Below, in pieces: positions 1-12,646 of a DNA stretch of 64,000 nt (the first letter of the stretch is position 1; the number at the start of each line of letters is the position of its first letter). The stretch is from Rhopalosiphum padi (taxonomy: Eukaryota > Arthropoda > Insecta > Hemiptera > Aphididae), in assembly GCF_020882245.1 (NCBI RefSeq), contig NC_083597.1, forward strand, positions 71,774,152 through 71,838,151, in the 5' to 3' direction. Made by a program: the position numbers and the translations under genes. The notes under the pieces were generated by a model. That model did not search any database, was not told where the DNA came from, and saw only the letters and a program-made list of their open reading frames with translations.

Positions 1-3000
1 GTTTTGACCGCCTCGTTTCTGCGCCCGAGTTATTATAGAGCACCCTCGCGCATCACAGCAATATTTTATTTACAACTTCTTCGTAGGTATTGTCTTATTA
101 TCGCGTTACGATGGATTGTATCATTAATTTTGTTTATCGCCTCCTCTCCGTTATTCTATACTGTAGGGTGAACTACGTTTTTTTTTCAAATTTTTCCATT
201 ATAATTTTCAATTTATGTCTTTAGGGCTCAGAAATTGATGACTCTTTCTTTTTTATTATTATTTTTAACGCTTTTTAGACAATGCTAAAAATGTGTTTTA
301 GTAAAATACAAATGTAAATAACTAATGTGTATTTTGGATTCTTTCATATTTTCTTTTTTACATTTTTAATTTCCAACAAATTAAAAGATGAATTGGAACT
401 TTTTTTTACGTTTATGATCTATAGCGATTTTTTTAAATACATTTTAAAAATCTTAATGATGTATTAAATATATTTATTTATTTTTTAACATAAGTAATTA
501 ACAAATAATTATTAATAAACTTTTCGGTTTTCAAAAAAATAGATATATTAAAATTATTATGCATTAGTTTAAAAGCATTTTTAAAAATGTTTAGGTCGTT
601 TTAATTTCGTTTTTTCATTAACCTTCATCAACTAAACACTTACAACACATTAAATTATAGAATTTTCGGTCCTTAAAAGCGATTCTCAGTGGTTTTAAAT
701 ATCTATACGAAGTCGTGTCTAATGTGTATGATAATAATAAAAACATTTTAGTATGTTATCAATGTTAGAAATATTGTTCTTTGTCACAAGCTCAAAGCGT
801 GTTGGAGCAAACCGTTACGGTGAAACGTTACTCAAGTAGCGTAGGGCAAAACGGCTGATAACAAAGTTGTATTTATTACGTATTCACAGTTGTATTATGT
901 GTCTACACGCGAAACATGTATTATTTTTTCAAACGCACTTGTGCTAGACGTTTCCTGTAAAATGTAAATAATATATTTACGAAAACGATACGTTTTATAA
1001 GACATTATTTAATATTTATACAGTCTGATTCTATATTATACACACGTATATTGTCAAAACACAATAAGTTGTAGTTATTGGCAGTAGTGGATACATTTTT
1101 ATTTTTTTAATTTATAACATTTAACATTTTAGGAAAAACAAATCTTTTCATTATTAGTTATGATATAACTTTTTACAACTATAATTTGAATCATAAATTT
1201 ATCTTTTTGGGTAATTTATTTAATTTGTATTTATTAATTTACCATCCAAGACACATTAATGTGGGTATGTTATACATTATAATATGTTTACTAAAAATTA
1301 TTATAATTTATAATTATACTACAGTACTTCACTACTCTACACATTTTTAATGTTTAAAGACAAAATTGTTTATCAACAACAACATTAAAATGTATTGAAA
1401 TTAGTGTGTTAATAATATTGTGAGGTACGCTTAAGCCTTATTTAAATACTTTGTCATGCCATGTAACTATCAAGTATAAATAAAATATAACAGCGCGATA
1501 TTAAATATAATATACGTTTTTTTTTTTTGCAGACATCGTTGTAATATTTTTGGTTATAAACCACATCGTCCAATCTTATCAAAAAGTATTGCACTGTTGC
1601 CTAATCAACTTGTTACGTTCATTTTAACTGTTAACTTAAGACTGTATAGGTAGTGTGATTGTGTAGGTTGATATGTCAATACTAAATATAACATACTCAT
1701 CTTGCATTTTATACAACTAATATTTGAACAATCCCATTGCTCAATGTACCTATAATATTAATATGTACAATGTACATTTTAAATATCCAATCTAAATCAG
1801 CTGCACTATATACTGATAAGTCATAAGGCTATAAAAAGAGTACATTTTTTAACCATATGTATGGCTTTGCAGATTGCGTAGTTTTTACTTTTTTGACATT
1901 TAACCTTTCGTTTATCTATGTATGTCTGCTATATAGTGCAATTTAAAGATAAAAAAATTACTGTACTTTGGTCCGGGTCGTTACTACAAATGGTATGTTT
2001 ATATCACCATATGTGATATAAATGTATAATAATATAATGTTCAGTCTTGATTAGTGAGCCCATTGAGATAAGAAGCTTGCACGGCATTGTGAATATTCTA
2101 ATAAAAAAATAAAAACATCAATATCAATCGCAGTTATTGAGAAAACAACATGATTATGGATCACGAGGCGACCATGAGCTCGACCCCTTACATCATAAGG
2201 TTATCTTTTGTTTATTTCGAAAACATGTATTTATATGATAGGGATGAGTACTTGAGCACTTCTTTTTTGTTCGCGATAATAATAGCTGACATTCAATTAT
2301 TTAAGTATACGTTTACATACATAAACGAAAGAGGAGAATTAAAATTATATTCCCCACCCTAAAATTTTGTCTTAAATTCCGATAATAATATGTGATATTG
2401 TTTTTAACTAGATAAAGACACGTACGTTTTGTAAATATACAAATAATATGAAATATAATAAAAATAAACATAATATCATAATGAATATTTACTAAGCTTT
2501 TCAAATATCTTTAGGTTAGAAAAAATACGTAACTACCTAATTGTAAAAATTAATTAATTTTAATAATTTATGCAATATTTGTTATTTTAATGCATAATTG
2601 ACAATTCGGACAAAATAGCTAATATTTATACTTGTTAAATGTTTTCCTTCATAATCAATATATAAAGTAAACTATTACGTATTTATATTTTAGACGAATT
2701 AAGTTGTTATAAATATTTATATTTTAATGCTTTAAAGACATGATGAATAATACAATTCAAATTATAGTAAATATTAACTTAACAAATACAAGTAAACCTA
2801 TCCAATTTAAAATGCATTATGTTATGAATAAGTGAACTACTAAAAAATAACTTTGTAGTATTAGACTTAATGATAAAAAATGTATGAAAATTAAATAGTT
2901 AAAAAGAAACACATTATCCAATTAATTGATTTCCTACGAGTAAAATACAAGTATACTTAGCAAGTCCATATTGAAATAATTGTTTTATGTTATAGGTATT

Positions 3001-6000
3001 GAATATGGAAATTATTAATTAATATTAATACGTGTGTGAGACAACACATGCGGATGAAACGTCCTCTTAAGATGTATTAAAATTTAATAAATGTACGTAA
3101 AACTATATTACTTCAAGTATAAGAAATAATACAGAAGGATTTTAAATCGCAATTATATTCCAAGACTTCCAATTTTTAGAATTTCTCCTCGTTGGCCGTT
3201 GCATTTTGTATTATATAAATAATGCATATAATATCATGTGTTCTAAATTGTCTACAACCATACAGTCATACCTAATAAATGTGCTTATTCTCTGTTATGT
3301 ATATAAGTATATAACAGCTTACATCGAATGTTAAGTGGCTGGTTTAGTGGTTTAGCAAGTTAAATTTGTTTAAATTCCAAATTAACATATTCATTTTATA
3401 AGTCATTATATGAATTACTTGCAGTTTCTCGTGAAGAAATTGACACTCATAATGATCATTGATTAAACGCGAAATGATGTGATTTGAAAAATTTAAATGT
3501 AGTGGTGTGCATAGTCAATAGTGCATGTAGGAGTACATCGCAGGGGGTACACATCGTTAAATAAATAGATTGATAAAATATTATCAATTTATTTTTTAGT
3601 TAGAGAGTTTATGGCTATTATAACTTATATACAGATACATAATATATATAGATTAACCCAGATTAACCGAAAATTAAACCAGAATAACTTATATTTATGT
3701 CTCTAGTTAAGCAGCAAAAATAAACATAATAGGATTTTCATATAAATGTATGAGAGCTTTTAGCGTTTAAACCCCCTTAATTCAGCGCTGTCACAATATC
3801 CATTCTTAGCTGACATCTTCCACATATAAGCTAACTAACTGCTTATTTTCAGCTTGATCTTCATAGGTCAAGTGTTTTTCTGTTTTTCGAAATTTCGTGT
3901 TTAGTCAGTGAATGGGTGACCTTTCGCTTATTTGTATGTATCTATGATATATACTTGTTCCGTCTACTTTTTATTTAATCATTGATTTATCTATATCTAT
4001 ATTCAGCAATCTGTTGACAAATTTGCTAAGTACTAGTTCAATTTTAATAATCGGTTATATTTTATCATTTGACATTTGAATTTTTTTACTCGTTATTTCA
4101 ATTAATTTCAATGTAATTTTTACTAAATGTAGAACACAATACTATACAAAACACAAGTGTTCAATATTATGTAACACGTGACAATACCGTGATACTTTAT
4201 AACCAAGAAAGCATGTATGATATTTATTTTAATATAATAATATTAAATAAATGACTTATCTAATTTTTAATGTTTATTATTGGTGTTGATTATTATGTAT
4301 ACCTATCATTTCTTAAAGTTGGTAACCGGTAACCTATAATAACGATTCTATAAAACGCACCATGTTAGCGCAGTATAGCGTAGCACTGCTATTTGTTTTC
4401 TCTATAGTAATTCACACGCAACATACCAAATTGGCATTTAGTAGAACCAATTTTGTGTTGTCAGCTATAATGTTAAAATATATTGACTTATCAATTATTA
4501 TTAATTAAATTTAAAGTTGAGAATATCATCAGGATCAGAGGCCTGGAGCACTTAATTATATCGATTTTTGAGCGAGTTAAAACTATAGGTATCTTAAAAT
4601 TGAAATATTTTATATTGTTAAAATTCACATTTAAATTAAACCATCAATAAATTCTTATAATATGCCCTATAGATATTATTACCTTTAAATTTAATAATAG
4701 GTGAATTCACTCTAATATTAAAACTGATAACACGAAAATTGCTGGCCGAAAATTTGCTATGCATGCATGGGACAGAAAGAGAAGACAAACAGAGCGCTCT
4801 TATTAAGTTTCGTAATATATATAATAAAATATTGTATATTCATATAGCCATATAGGGAATATGGGTATAGACATTATATGGCTATCTGTAGTACTTCTTT
4901 TTAGAATCATTTAACTTATTATTCATATAATATATTAAATACACTTTAAAATTGTAAACCACCGTCCAACTATATATAAATAAATACTCTTATAAGCCAA
5001 ACAATTATTAAGTACCTATAGAAAAAACAATTCATTTTATGTTTTAATTATCTATGGATCTTACATCGTATGCTGTGGTCTTTGATTAATACATTTTTAA
5101 AATTTCGTTAATTTAATATTATTATTAAGTTGTTACATGTAATAGTGATTTAAAACTGCAATATAATACAGCATATTACTATATTATAGTTCTAGTATTA
5201 TCTATTATGGACTTTATAGTATGCACGATGTAGAGAAGATATCTTCTTTACATCGTGATAGTATGGTAATTAATTATTAGTTAATGCCATTTTAACCTCA
5301 ATATATATAAAATGATAAAGGCTTATATTATGCCTATATTATATAGCGTTTATTAGTTTATATTTTTTTGTTATTATTTTCATAATATAATAATCAAATA
5401 TTGTTCAAAGAAAGTTACTTTTAATCATCAATTTCTTGATAAATTTTTTTTTTATTGTGAAATTTGAGAAATATTTAGATAAAATATATTATTTTAAGTT
5501 AATATCCTGTATCAGTACGTATTTAGTATCATAATATTTAATTTTAATTTTGTTTATGTAAACTAAACTAGATTGTAATTAATATTTGTGTTATCGTTTT
5601 AGTTTTTGATGAGAAATTTAATGCAAAAGTGATTTAATAATAATAAATTACATTGAAAAATGTATTTGACAACAATATAATTTTAATCTAAATTCATTAG
5701 TATAGGTTTTACTAAAAAAAAAAAAAACAAGGAAATTGCTAAACTATATAGTAAGTTTCGAGTGTATATTTGTTGTGAATATCACAGTAATATAACCATT
5801 TAATATGTTAAAAAGTATAATTGATTTCAATGATACATTTTTACATAATATATGAAAAATGATTCTAAATCTATGTGTTAGCCTCTATATATTTCTTAAA
5901 TATTTCAATGTATATTTATTTATTTTTATATTAATAGTAAACTTATATGATAGGTTGAACTAATTTTTGCTATAATTAAATCACATATTTTGTATGAATA

Positions 6001-8650
6001 GGTTCGTGGTGTAAATAACTTAAAAATATTCTAAATATTTTGAAAATTTCATAGTTTCAAGTTCCTAGTGTTTCTACGATTAATATATTTTTAATTATAA
6101 CATAATTACTAAAATCGTTATTATTATATGTGATTATCCAATTTTGTCGAAATGTTAACCTCAAACGCTAATAAAAAAATTACTGTAGTCATCTATGTAT
6201 TTTCGATATTTTTTAATTTCTGTTAGAATACCATGTAGGAGAAAAGACGTTTAATTTTCAAACTTTTTGATTTGCTAATAACAATTATATCATACATATA
6301 TATTAAAAAAAGTAGAAAAAATAGAATAATTAGAACATTTTAAATAGCCAAAACACTTTGAAAATCTTATCATTATGTCTAGAAAATACAAATATAAATA
6401 TTTGATGAACATTTTAAGCCTACATTTATTTATATTAGAATTACACCAAATAATTTATTTGATTTTGACAATAACTGATTAAGTATATTTATTCTAATTT
6501 TTCCAAATTATTCTGAAAAGAACTTGGAATTGAACAAACTAGATCCAATTTTCTACTATGTCACTCTAAATTGAAGGTTTAAGTTTTTTCTAGCATAACA
6601 ATTTTTTCAAACACAAACACATTATTGTTAAACCAATATACTTTTCGCCTGATCAGAATATAACTTAGACTATTAGTTTTCAATTTTTTATTAAGATTTT
6701 ATCTAGCTTTTGGTTATACTAGGAACTTCAAACATAGTATCACCAAAGTGAAGACGTAATACTGCAGGTATTCTTAAATATTATTTCTATGACTATATAA
6801 AAGACTGAAAAATTGATTGCACGTATAAGATCAGTTGATATTATAGTATTATATAGACTAATATAGTATATAATATATGCTATTTTAATCATTAAATGAA
6901 ACATTTCTTTTTTGTTGAAAGTTTAATTTATAGCAAAATTACTATTATTTAATAATTAATAATTTATTCAAAACAAGTATAAAGGTAATTACAGAATATA
7001 AGTGATAAGGAATTAGGTACCTAATTAAGTATTAAATATTTATATAAGTTAAGCCTTTTATAGTTATTATAAATACAATTATAATTGGTATACTGATAAG
7101 TATATACCACTATATATTTTTAATATTATATATATATATATATATACCTACCCCATAATGGTAAATTTAAGTAGTTGCGGTTGCGAAAAAAATAACTATC
7201 GTCTATCAGTTTATCATAATGTATTATAATTTATAATGTATTAGGTAAGTAAATAAGTAAATATTATATACTATATATATTTGTAATAAATAGCGCTCAT
7301 TACAAATATATTTTAATTTGCGTATATAAATGTCTAATATAGTGTTCAGTATGTTAAACATACGTTGTATTATTCGGTATACTGTAGAATCAAAAACTTT
7401 TTATTATTATCAGCTATATCATATAAAATTATTTTATGATTAGTGCCCATTCATTTTTTTTTGGGGGGGGGGGATAACAAAGGTAGGTAATAAAAACACC
7501 GCTTTCACTTTCTAATTTAATTATTTTGGCATGATATACTCCTTATAATCTTTTTATTACTAAATACATACAATAAATTATAAATAGACAGTTATATGAT
7601 AGCAATATATTATAAAAAAAAAAACACAGGTATTAGACGACATTCGTCTTCCTTTGCGTATCTTGGCAAATTATTATTAAAAACCTAAAACGTAACTTAT
7701 TGGTATTGGTAAGTACTTGAACCTCATTGTTGAGATTTCTTAAATATTTTCAACGTTATCTGAGATTGAAATTTGAAATATATTCTAAGAATTTGTTTCT
7801 TAATGTATTTTATTATATTTATAATTCAAGTTTCAGAAGTTTTGTAGAATTATTGCTATGTTCAAGTATGTATAGTAGTTTAAAGCTGTAAAAATATCAA
7901 GTTCCCTGAAAAATTATAAATTATTGCAAAAGCTTGTAGTTAGGAATTGTTTTGATCAAACTAGATTACTAATAGTTTAGTACAAAAAAAAAAATAAACT
8001 CTAAACTGTTCTCGATTGTGTAACACTGATCATATTTGTATATTGTGTTTATTTCTATTATACTTTAGTATACACTATACATGAATTTATGTATGAAAGG
8101 CTTTTATAGGCTATGAATGCTTCTTTACAATAGATAATATATTATTGTATATTTCAGCATAAACCACAACTTGGAGTTCACTCAATAAAATTCTATAATG
8201 GACATTGGTTCGTCCTTTGTTTATGAGTTTTGATTATGTGATCAATAGGCGATAAACTATGAGCGTTACTACAGCATATTATTTGTATCTTGTATCAGTA
8301 TCAATCTATTAATTATGATTTACGACTAATACAGTTGTAAACGCGTTAATCTCAATATTCTGGAACAGACTGCGTTTTATACCCACATTATATTAAAAAC
8401 AAAAAAAAAGTATAACAAATATAACTAGGACTAGGGTTTCAATACATTTTGATATATTTCTGTATGATATATGCTCCTATTTTTGTACAAATTCTTTCGT
8501 GTCTCATTGAATGGATATAACGATTTTTATTTTGCATTTTTTGTCAATTGCACATAGACATAACATTTTAATGTATTCAAGGGTGGTGTAAGTGCATGAT
8601 TACGAAAAATATTCGTATGTTTGTTTTTCGCGCATACTACATTATTACGT
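1..8650. other. AT-rich non-coding region
   Basis: This stretch is very AT-rich and frequently interrupted by stops in all frames. I see no exon with flanking splice sites and recognisable protein similarity. It holds homopolymer A and T runs, a short TA repeat near 7125-7145, a G11 tract at 7463-7473 and the palindrome listed separately. The short open frames near 2150-2362 and 2313-2504 are low-complexity and overlap on opposite strands. It could be intergenic or part of a long intron of a gene outside the window. Confidence 0.6.
5224..5257. repeat. 34-bp near-perfect palindrome
   Basis: Two 17-base arms meet without a spacer, centred on GATATC. The left arm is CACGATGTAGAGAAGAT and the right arm is its reverse complement except for one position. 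Flanking sequence does not continue the symmetry. It could form a hairpin or cruciform, or be a dimeric protein-binding site; no function is shown. Confidence 0.8.
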
Positions 8651-8659
8651 TCAAGACAA

Positions 8660-10350
8660 TAATTATTGTGCGGTGTGATACGAAGGATTAGAAGAACAAG
8701 AAGTTTAGGCCCAACGATAATTTCATCTTTTATGTTACACACACGCACAAATAATATCATGCTGTTCATACATAATTCATTCGGCGGTTTGACGTCGAGC
8801 CAAACGATGTATACGAAGCCGTTGTTCGGGACACACACGCCTACTTACACACACACACACACACACGTTACTTACACACAAACACACATACTTACACACG
8901 CTCGCATATTTACGTGGACACTCGTCGCATACTCACGCACTCGGTCGACGTTCACTCTGTACACGATACGTGCATGTACGCGATGAGAGGAGGACACTAA
9001 CGGGTCCGCTATATTACCACCACCGCAACAGCGTCGACGGCGACGGATACCACGGACGGCCACCACCGTTTGACCTACAACAACGCTTGTAATAACGTAA
9101 CCAAGAACTTTCTTTCCACTCCCGTGTGAATGTAGAACGTGACGTCACACGACCGCCGCACCGCCGTCGACGGCCTCCTCCGCGCCACCCGTTCGCCGTC
9201 TGTCGCAGCCGCGCAACCGTTTACCGGCCGCCCGGCAACGCACACGCACCCGGGCACGGCCGGCCGGGTCGACGAACCCGATCTCCACGCGCGGTCTCTA
9301 TAATAATAATAATAATAATAATAACATCGCGTATCATATTGAATATTATTATAATAATAATATCGTGTTTGAAATAACATTATTATTAAACGTTTTTATC
9401 GTCGTATTACTCGTATTATTAAAATATTTATGCACGTACGGAGCGGAGGAAAAAATAAATAATTATCGTGAGTTGTGCTATCGTAACGGCGGTGGCGCAG
9501 AGCTGCTCCGCTCACACATACCGCGATATCGCGTAATATCATATTATTATCATTCGTAGCATCCGTCACGATCCGACTGGTGAAAGCCGAAGAGTATTGA
9601 ATGAATACAGATTGATAGTTATAAATTATAGTGTCCGTTTGGGTTTCTTTTTATATTTTTATATTTTCTCATCTCTCCCTCTTCGTCTTCGCGGGCATTT
9701 TCTCTCTACAAATCGTCGTAATCGTTGTAGACCGACGCGGCCACAACGGGTTTGCGTATGATATATTATACTATTATTATTATTATGTACGCCGCGTAAT
9801 CGTACATAATATAATATTATAATACCGCTACGCGACCGTATATGAAAATATCCTATCCCGCCGGTTATCCGTTGCAACTCGTGCACACAAGACGTGTGTT
9901 CGGCCGCCGACAGTTGAAAACACGGAGTTTATTGACCCGGAAATTCGTTGGTGATGCGACCGTCGTCCTCATCACGACCGTGTCAATGTCGTCGGCGTTG
10001 GTGCATCATGTCATCTCAACGAGTAGTGTCGGTGTTTATGTACCTAGCATGTCATATAGTGCAGCATCTATAACACACTGGTATTATTCTGGCGAGCGTA
10101 AGGAGCTTCGACGGGGCTCGGTTTAAAGTCCTCAAATGTGCTTGGATTGGCGGGACGGGGTGCGGCTATCGATGACTTTACAGATAGGTTCGTCGCTCTT
10201 ATTCTCCACGTTCAGGGTTACACCCCAATTCGTAAGCTTATTCCACGCGCTGAACGAGCATTTCCTAACGGTAACTTCTAAAACCAAAAACTTTGGCGTA
10301 AAAAATGCACGTGTTCAAACTGTCACAACTACCCTACAAATTGTAATATA
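8660..10350. promoter_or_regulatory. CpG-rich island, possible promoter or untranslated exon
   Basis: GC and CpG content rise sharply compared with the flanking AT-rich sequence. The block contains a CA/ACAC repeat (about 8830-8900), a TAA repeat (about 9300-9324), a perfect TGACGTCA octamer at 9140-9147 and clusters of CG dinucleotides. Several short open frames on both strands (70-106 codons) are explained by base composition and are repetitive, so I do not call them genes. Such islands in insect genomes often mark promoters; it could serve a non-coding RNA or be a distal first exon of the downstream IRF2BP gene. That link is inference. Confidence 0.35.
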
Positions 10351-10780
10351 ATAAATTTTATATTTTTACTATACAAATATAAAAATATTTAATAATGTCT
10401 TTCATAATATGGGAAAAAGTACTAAATATTTTTTTAAAACTAAATTCTTCAGCTGTTCTTAGCATTACCAAATTGGAGAACAAAGGTGTGGCTATAATAA
10501 TATAGGTCTACTGCCTACTAGTTCTAAAACTTCTCTTGGCCATTGAACTACTCACAAATCAGAGGTAGTGTATAACTAACATACCTATATTTTATTATAA
10601 TAAATGTATAATACATTGTAATCATTGTATATTTTTATACAGATATATTTAGGGGAGGTGGTGAGATATCACATTCAACATTATAAGAAAACATACATTT
10701 TAAAATATCATAGATTTAGAATATTTTCACCATTTTAGTATTTACTATTGTAGTATTGTCTATTTAACATCCTAAATCCT

Positions 10781-11092
10781 GGTTGCATATGAACTGAGTC
10801 CTAATAAACCTCTTAGGACGAATTGAGCGTTTGAGTTCCAGGTTGTTTTAAGGTATATACTATAATTAAGTCCCGTCAAACTAAAAAAACATCTTTCTTC
10901 CTATTTTTACAGACTTAGGACTGTGAGTAACAAAAAATGCTACAAGCATGGTTAAAAAAATAAAGACTTAGTTGACAGTCATCTCCATAAACGTATATTA
11001 TGGACTATGGTTGGTTTTTTATTTTACTCAAAATAAACCTTGGACTCAATTAGTATATTATTTTTTTCCCATTCAGGTATTGGGACTCAAAA
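10781..11092. repeat. Dispersed repeat, copy 1 (GAATTGAGTC family)
   Basis: This copy shares extended similarity with 50177-50860. Both open with a block of the form GCATA.GAACTGAGTCC and share the segment around TTTTTACAGACTTAGGA, followed by a block around ACTCAAAATAA.CCTTGGACTCAATT and a GGGACTCAA end. A 12-base motif like GAATTGAGTCCC recurs, direct on the left and inverted on the right. Copy 1 is shorter because its middle differs. No coding capacity is visible. It is probably a non-autonomous DNA element. Confidence 0.65.
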
Positions 11093-11694
11093 ACCATTAA
11101 GCATAAATCCTTGAAATAATTGATAATGAAGTTAAACAGAAGTAAAACCATAAGTAAACGATATATACAAGGATTAGGATTGACTAAAATTATATTATCT
11201 TGATCAGTTTGATACATTTTAGAAACAGGCCATATTATATTGATGCAACACTCCGTTAATTATAAAATACCAAACATTTTATGGATATTTTTCTTTAAAA
11301 TCGTCAGAATATAAATATTAAACGAAAACCGCCTAATTTGTATTAATTGTATTATTAGAACTCATAAAACCACTGATGTGTGCTAACTGATGATAAATTA
11401 GTAATTACCTACTCAATATGTAGTATGTAAAGATGTTTTGAGCGTTTGAAAAAGTTATATTATTTACTTTTATTTCTTTCTAATAACAACAATTATTGTT
11501 TTCGATTTTACACGTTTATGCTAAACAAATAATTCATGCTAAAGCTAATATAGAGATGTAAGTTGGTGACCAATTATACAAATCTGAAAAAAGTACTATG
11601 TTAAAATAAATATTTACTAATAATGGTTCATTCTTTCATTCATACTATGATGGAAAAACATGTGATACTAGTGTATTTAGTAATCACTAATCAG

Positions 11695-12646
11695 TAGGGC
11701 TCGGAACTTAATGCACTAAAAAAGTACTAAATATGCATGCACTTATGCACTTAAAAAAGTACAAATATGCTCTAAAAATATGCACTTATATTTAATTATT
11801 TTACACATTTTAATTTTCACAAATATTTTTTTTAAATTTATAAATAAAAAAAAAGCAAAGTTATATAAATAATATTTATTTTAATTTTTTTAATCATAAT
11901 TGACCTTCACTTCACATAACTTACAGAATAAAATACTTCCGTCGGTTTTGAATATATCCGTACCATATTCCAAAACAAAACTATTCAAACGATTTGTCGC
12001 AAATTGTTTGGTTTTCGGCATAATGAATTAAAAATAATATAAGTAGGTAATTAAAACAAGAACGACGCGTACAACTACAACAGATAAGACGGACGTATAA
12101 GCCGGAACTGACAAAAACATCTAAGCGGTTTAGCAGTAGATCTATTAATGCCATTAACAGTAATCAATGAGTTATTTTCCTAGAAAAGTATTTATAGAAA
12201 ATCGTCGTATTTCGATAGCTGTTGTTTCTATTTTTAAATTTGTATAATATTCTATTTTAGATGAAGATAGCTGTAGTTGTAATTTATAAATATATATACA
12301 TTATATTTTTATAGGGGAAAAACATTGTTTTTAATATCAAATAGAAATTTGAAAAATACGATACAAGAATATCTAGTAAGGTCTCTCAATATGAATGTAT
12401 TTATTTTTTTTATTTACAAATTTACAAATTTTCATATGGAATCTCCATAAATTATAAAATATGCTCTAAAAAATTGTAAAATTAAGAAATATGCTCTAAA
12501 ATCTAAAAATCACCAAATATGCAAAAATATGCACTAAAAAATTTTGATATGTTTTTCGTGGTGTCTTGGAATGAATTTCTAGCTCACTTAGCAATAAATC
12601 TAACGGTTCAAAAAAATCATGCAAATGCAACAACTTCCGAGCCCTA
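11695..12646. mobile_element. Non-autonomous hAT-type DNA transposon, 952 bp
   Basis: The ends are inverted repeats, TAGGGCTCGGAA on the left and TTCCGAGCCCTA on the right, with weaker symmetry for about eight further bases. The element is flanked by an exact 8-bp direct repeat CTAATCAG (11687-11694 and 12647-12654), the target-site size of hAT transposons. Subterminal motifs of the form AAATATGCACT or AAATATGCTCTAAAA are repeated several times near both ends in the same orientation, as hAT transposase-binding repeats often are. No complete transposase is present; only a 43-codon N-terminal remnant remains on the minus strand. It is therefore a deletion derivative that would need an autonomous element elsewhere to move. 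Confidence 0.92.
11890..12021 (-). pseudogene. Truncated CGGBP1/BED-like finger of a hAT transposase
   Basis: Inside the 952-bp hAT element the minus strand carries an ATG-initiated 43-codon frame that stops at a TAA. It begins MPKTKQFATNRL and has the sequence FVLEYG.D.FKTDGS..FCKLCEVKV, which resembles the start of the CGGBP1-like, BED-type zinc finger found at the N terminus of some hAT transposases: aromatic lead-in, acidic/glycine turn, then C-x2-C. The two distal histidines and the rest of the transposase are missing, so the finger cannot be complete. I read it as the residue of the parent transposase gene. The family match is by motif only. Confidence 0.65.

Noticed and set aside
7463..7473. 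G11 tract resembling those in the hAT-like elements
   Set aside because: No CAG-type inverted end lies about 26 bases upstream and no target duplication was found.
8527..9886. Cluster of short open frames on both strands
   Set aside because: They include repeats (CA, TAA), overlap in several frames and have no splice context or similarity.
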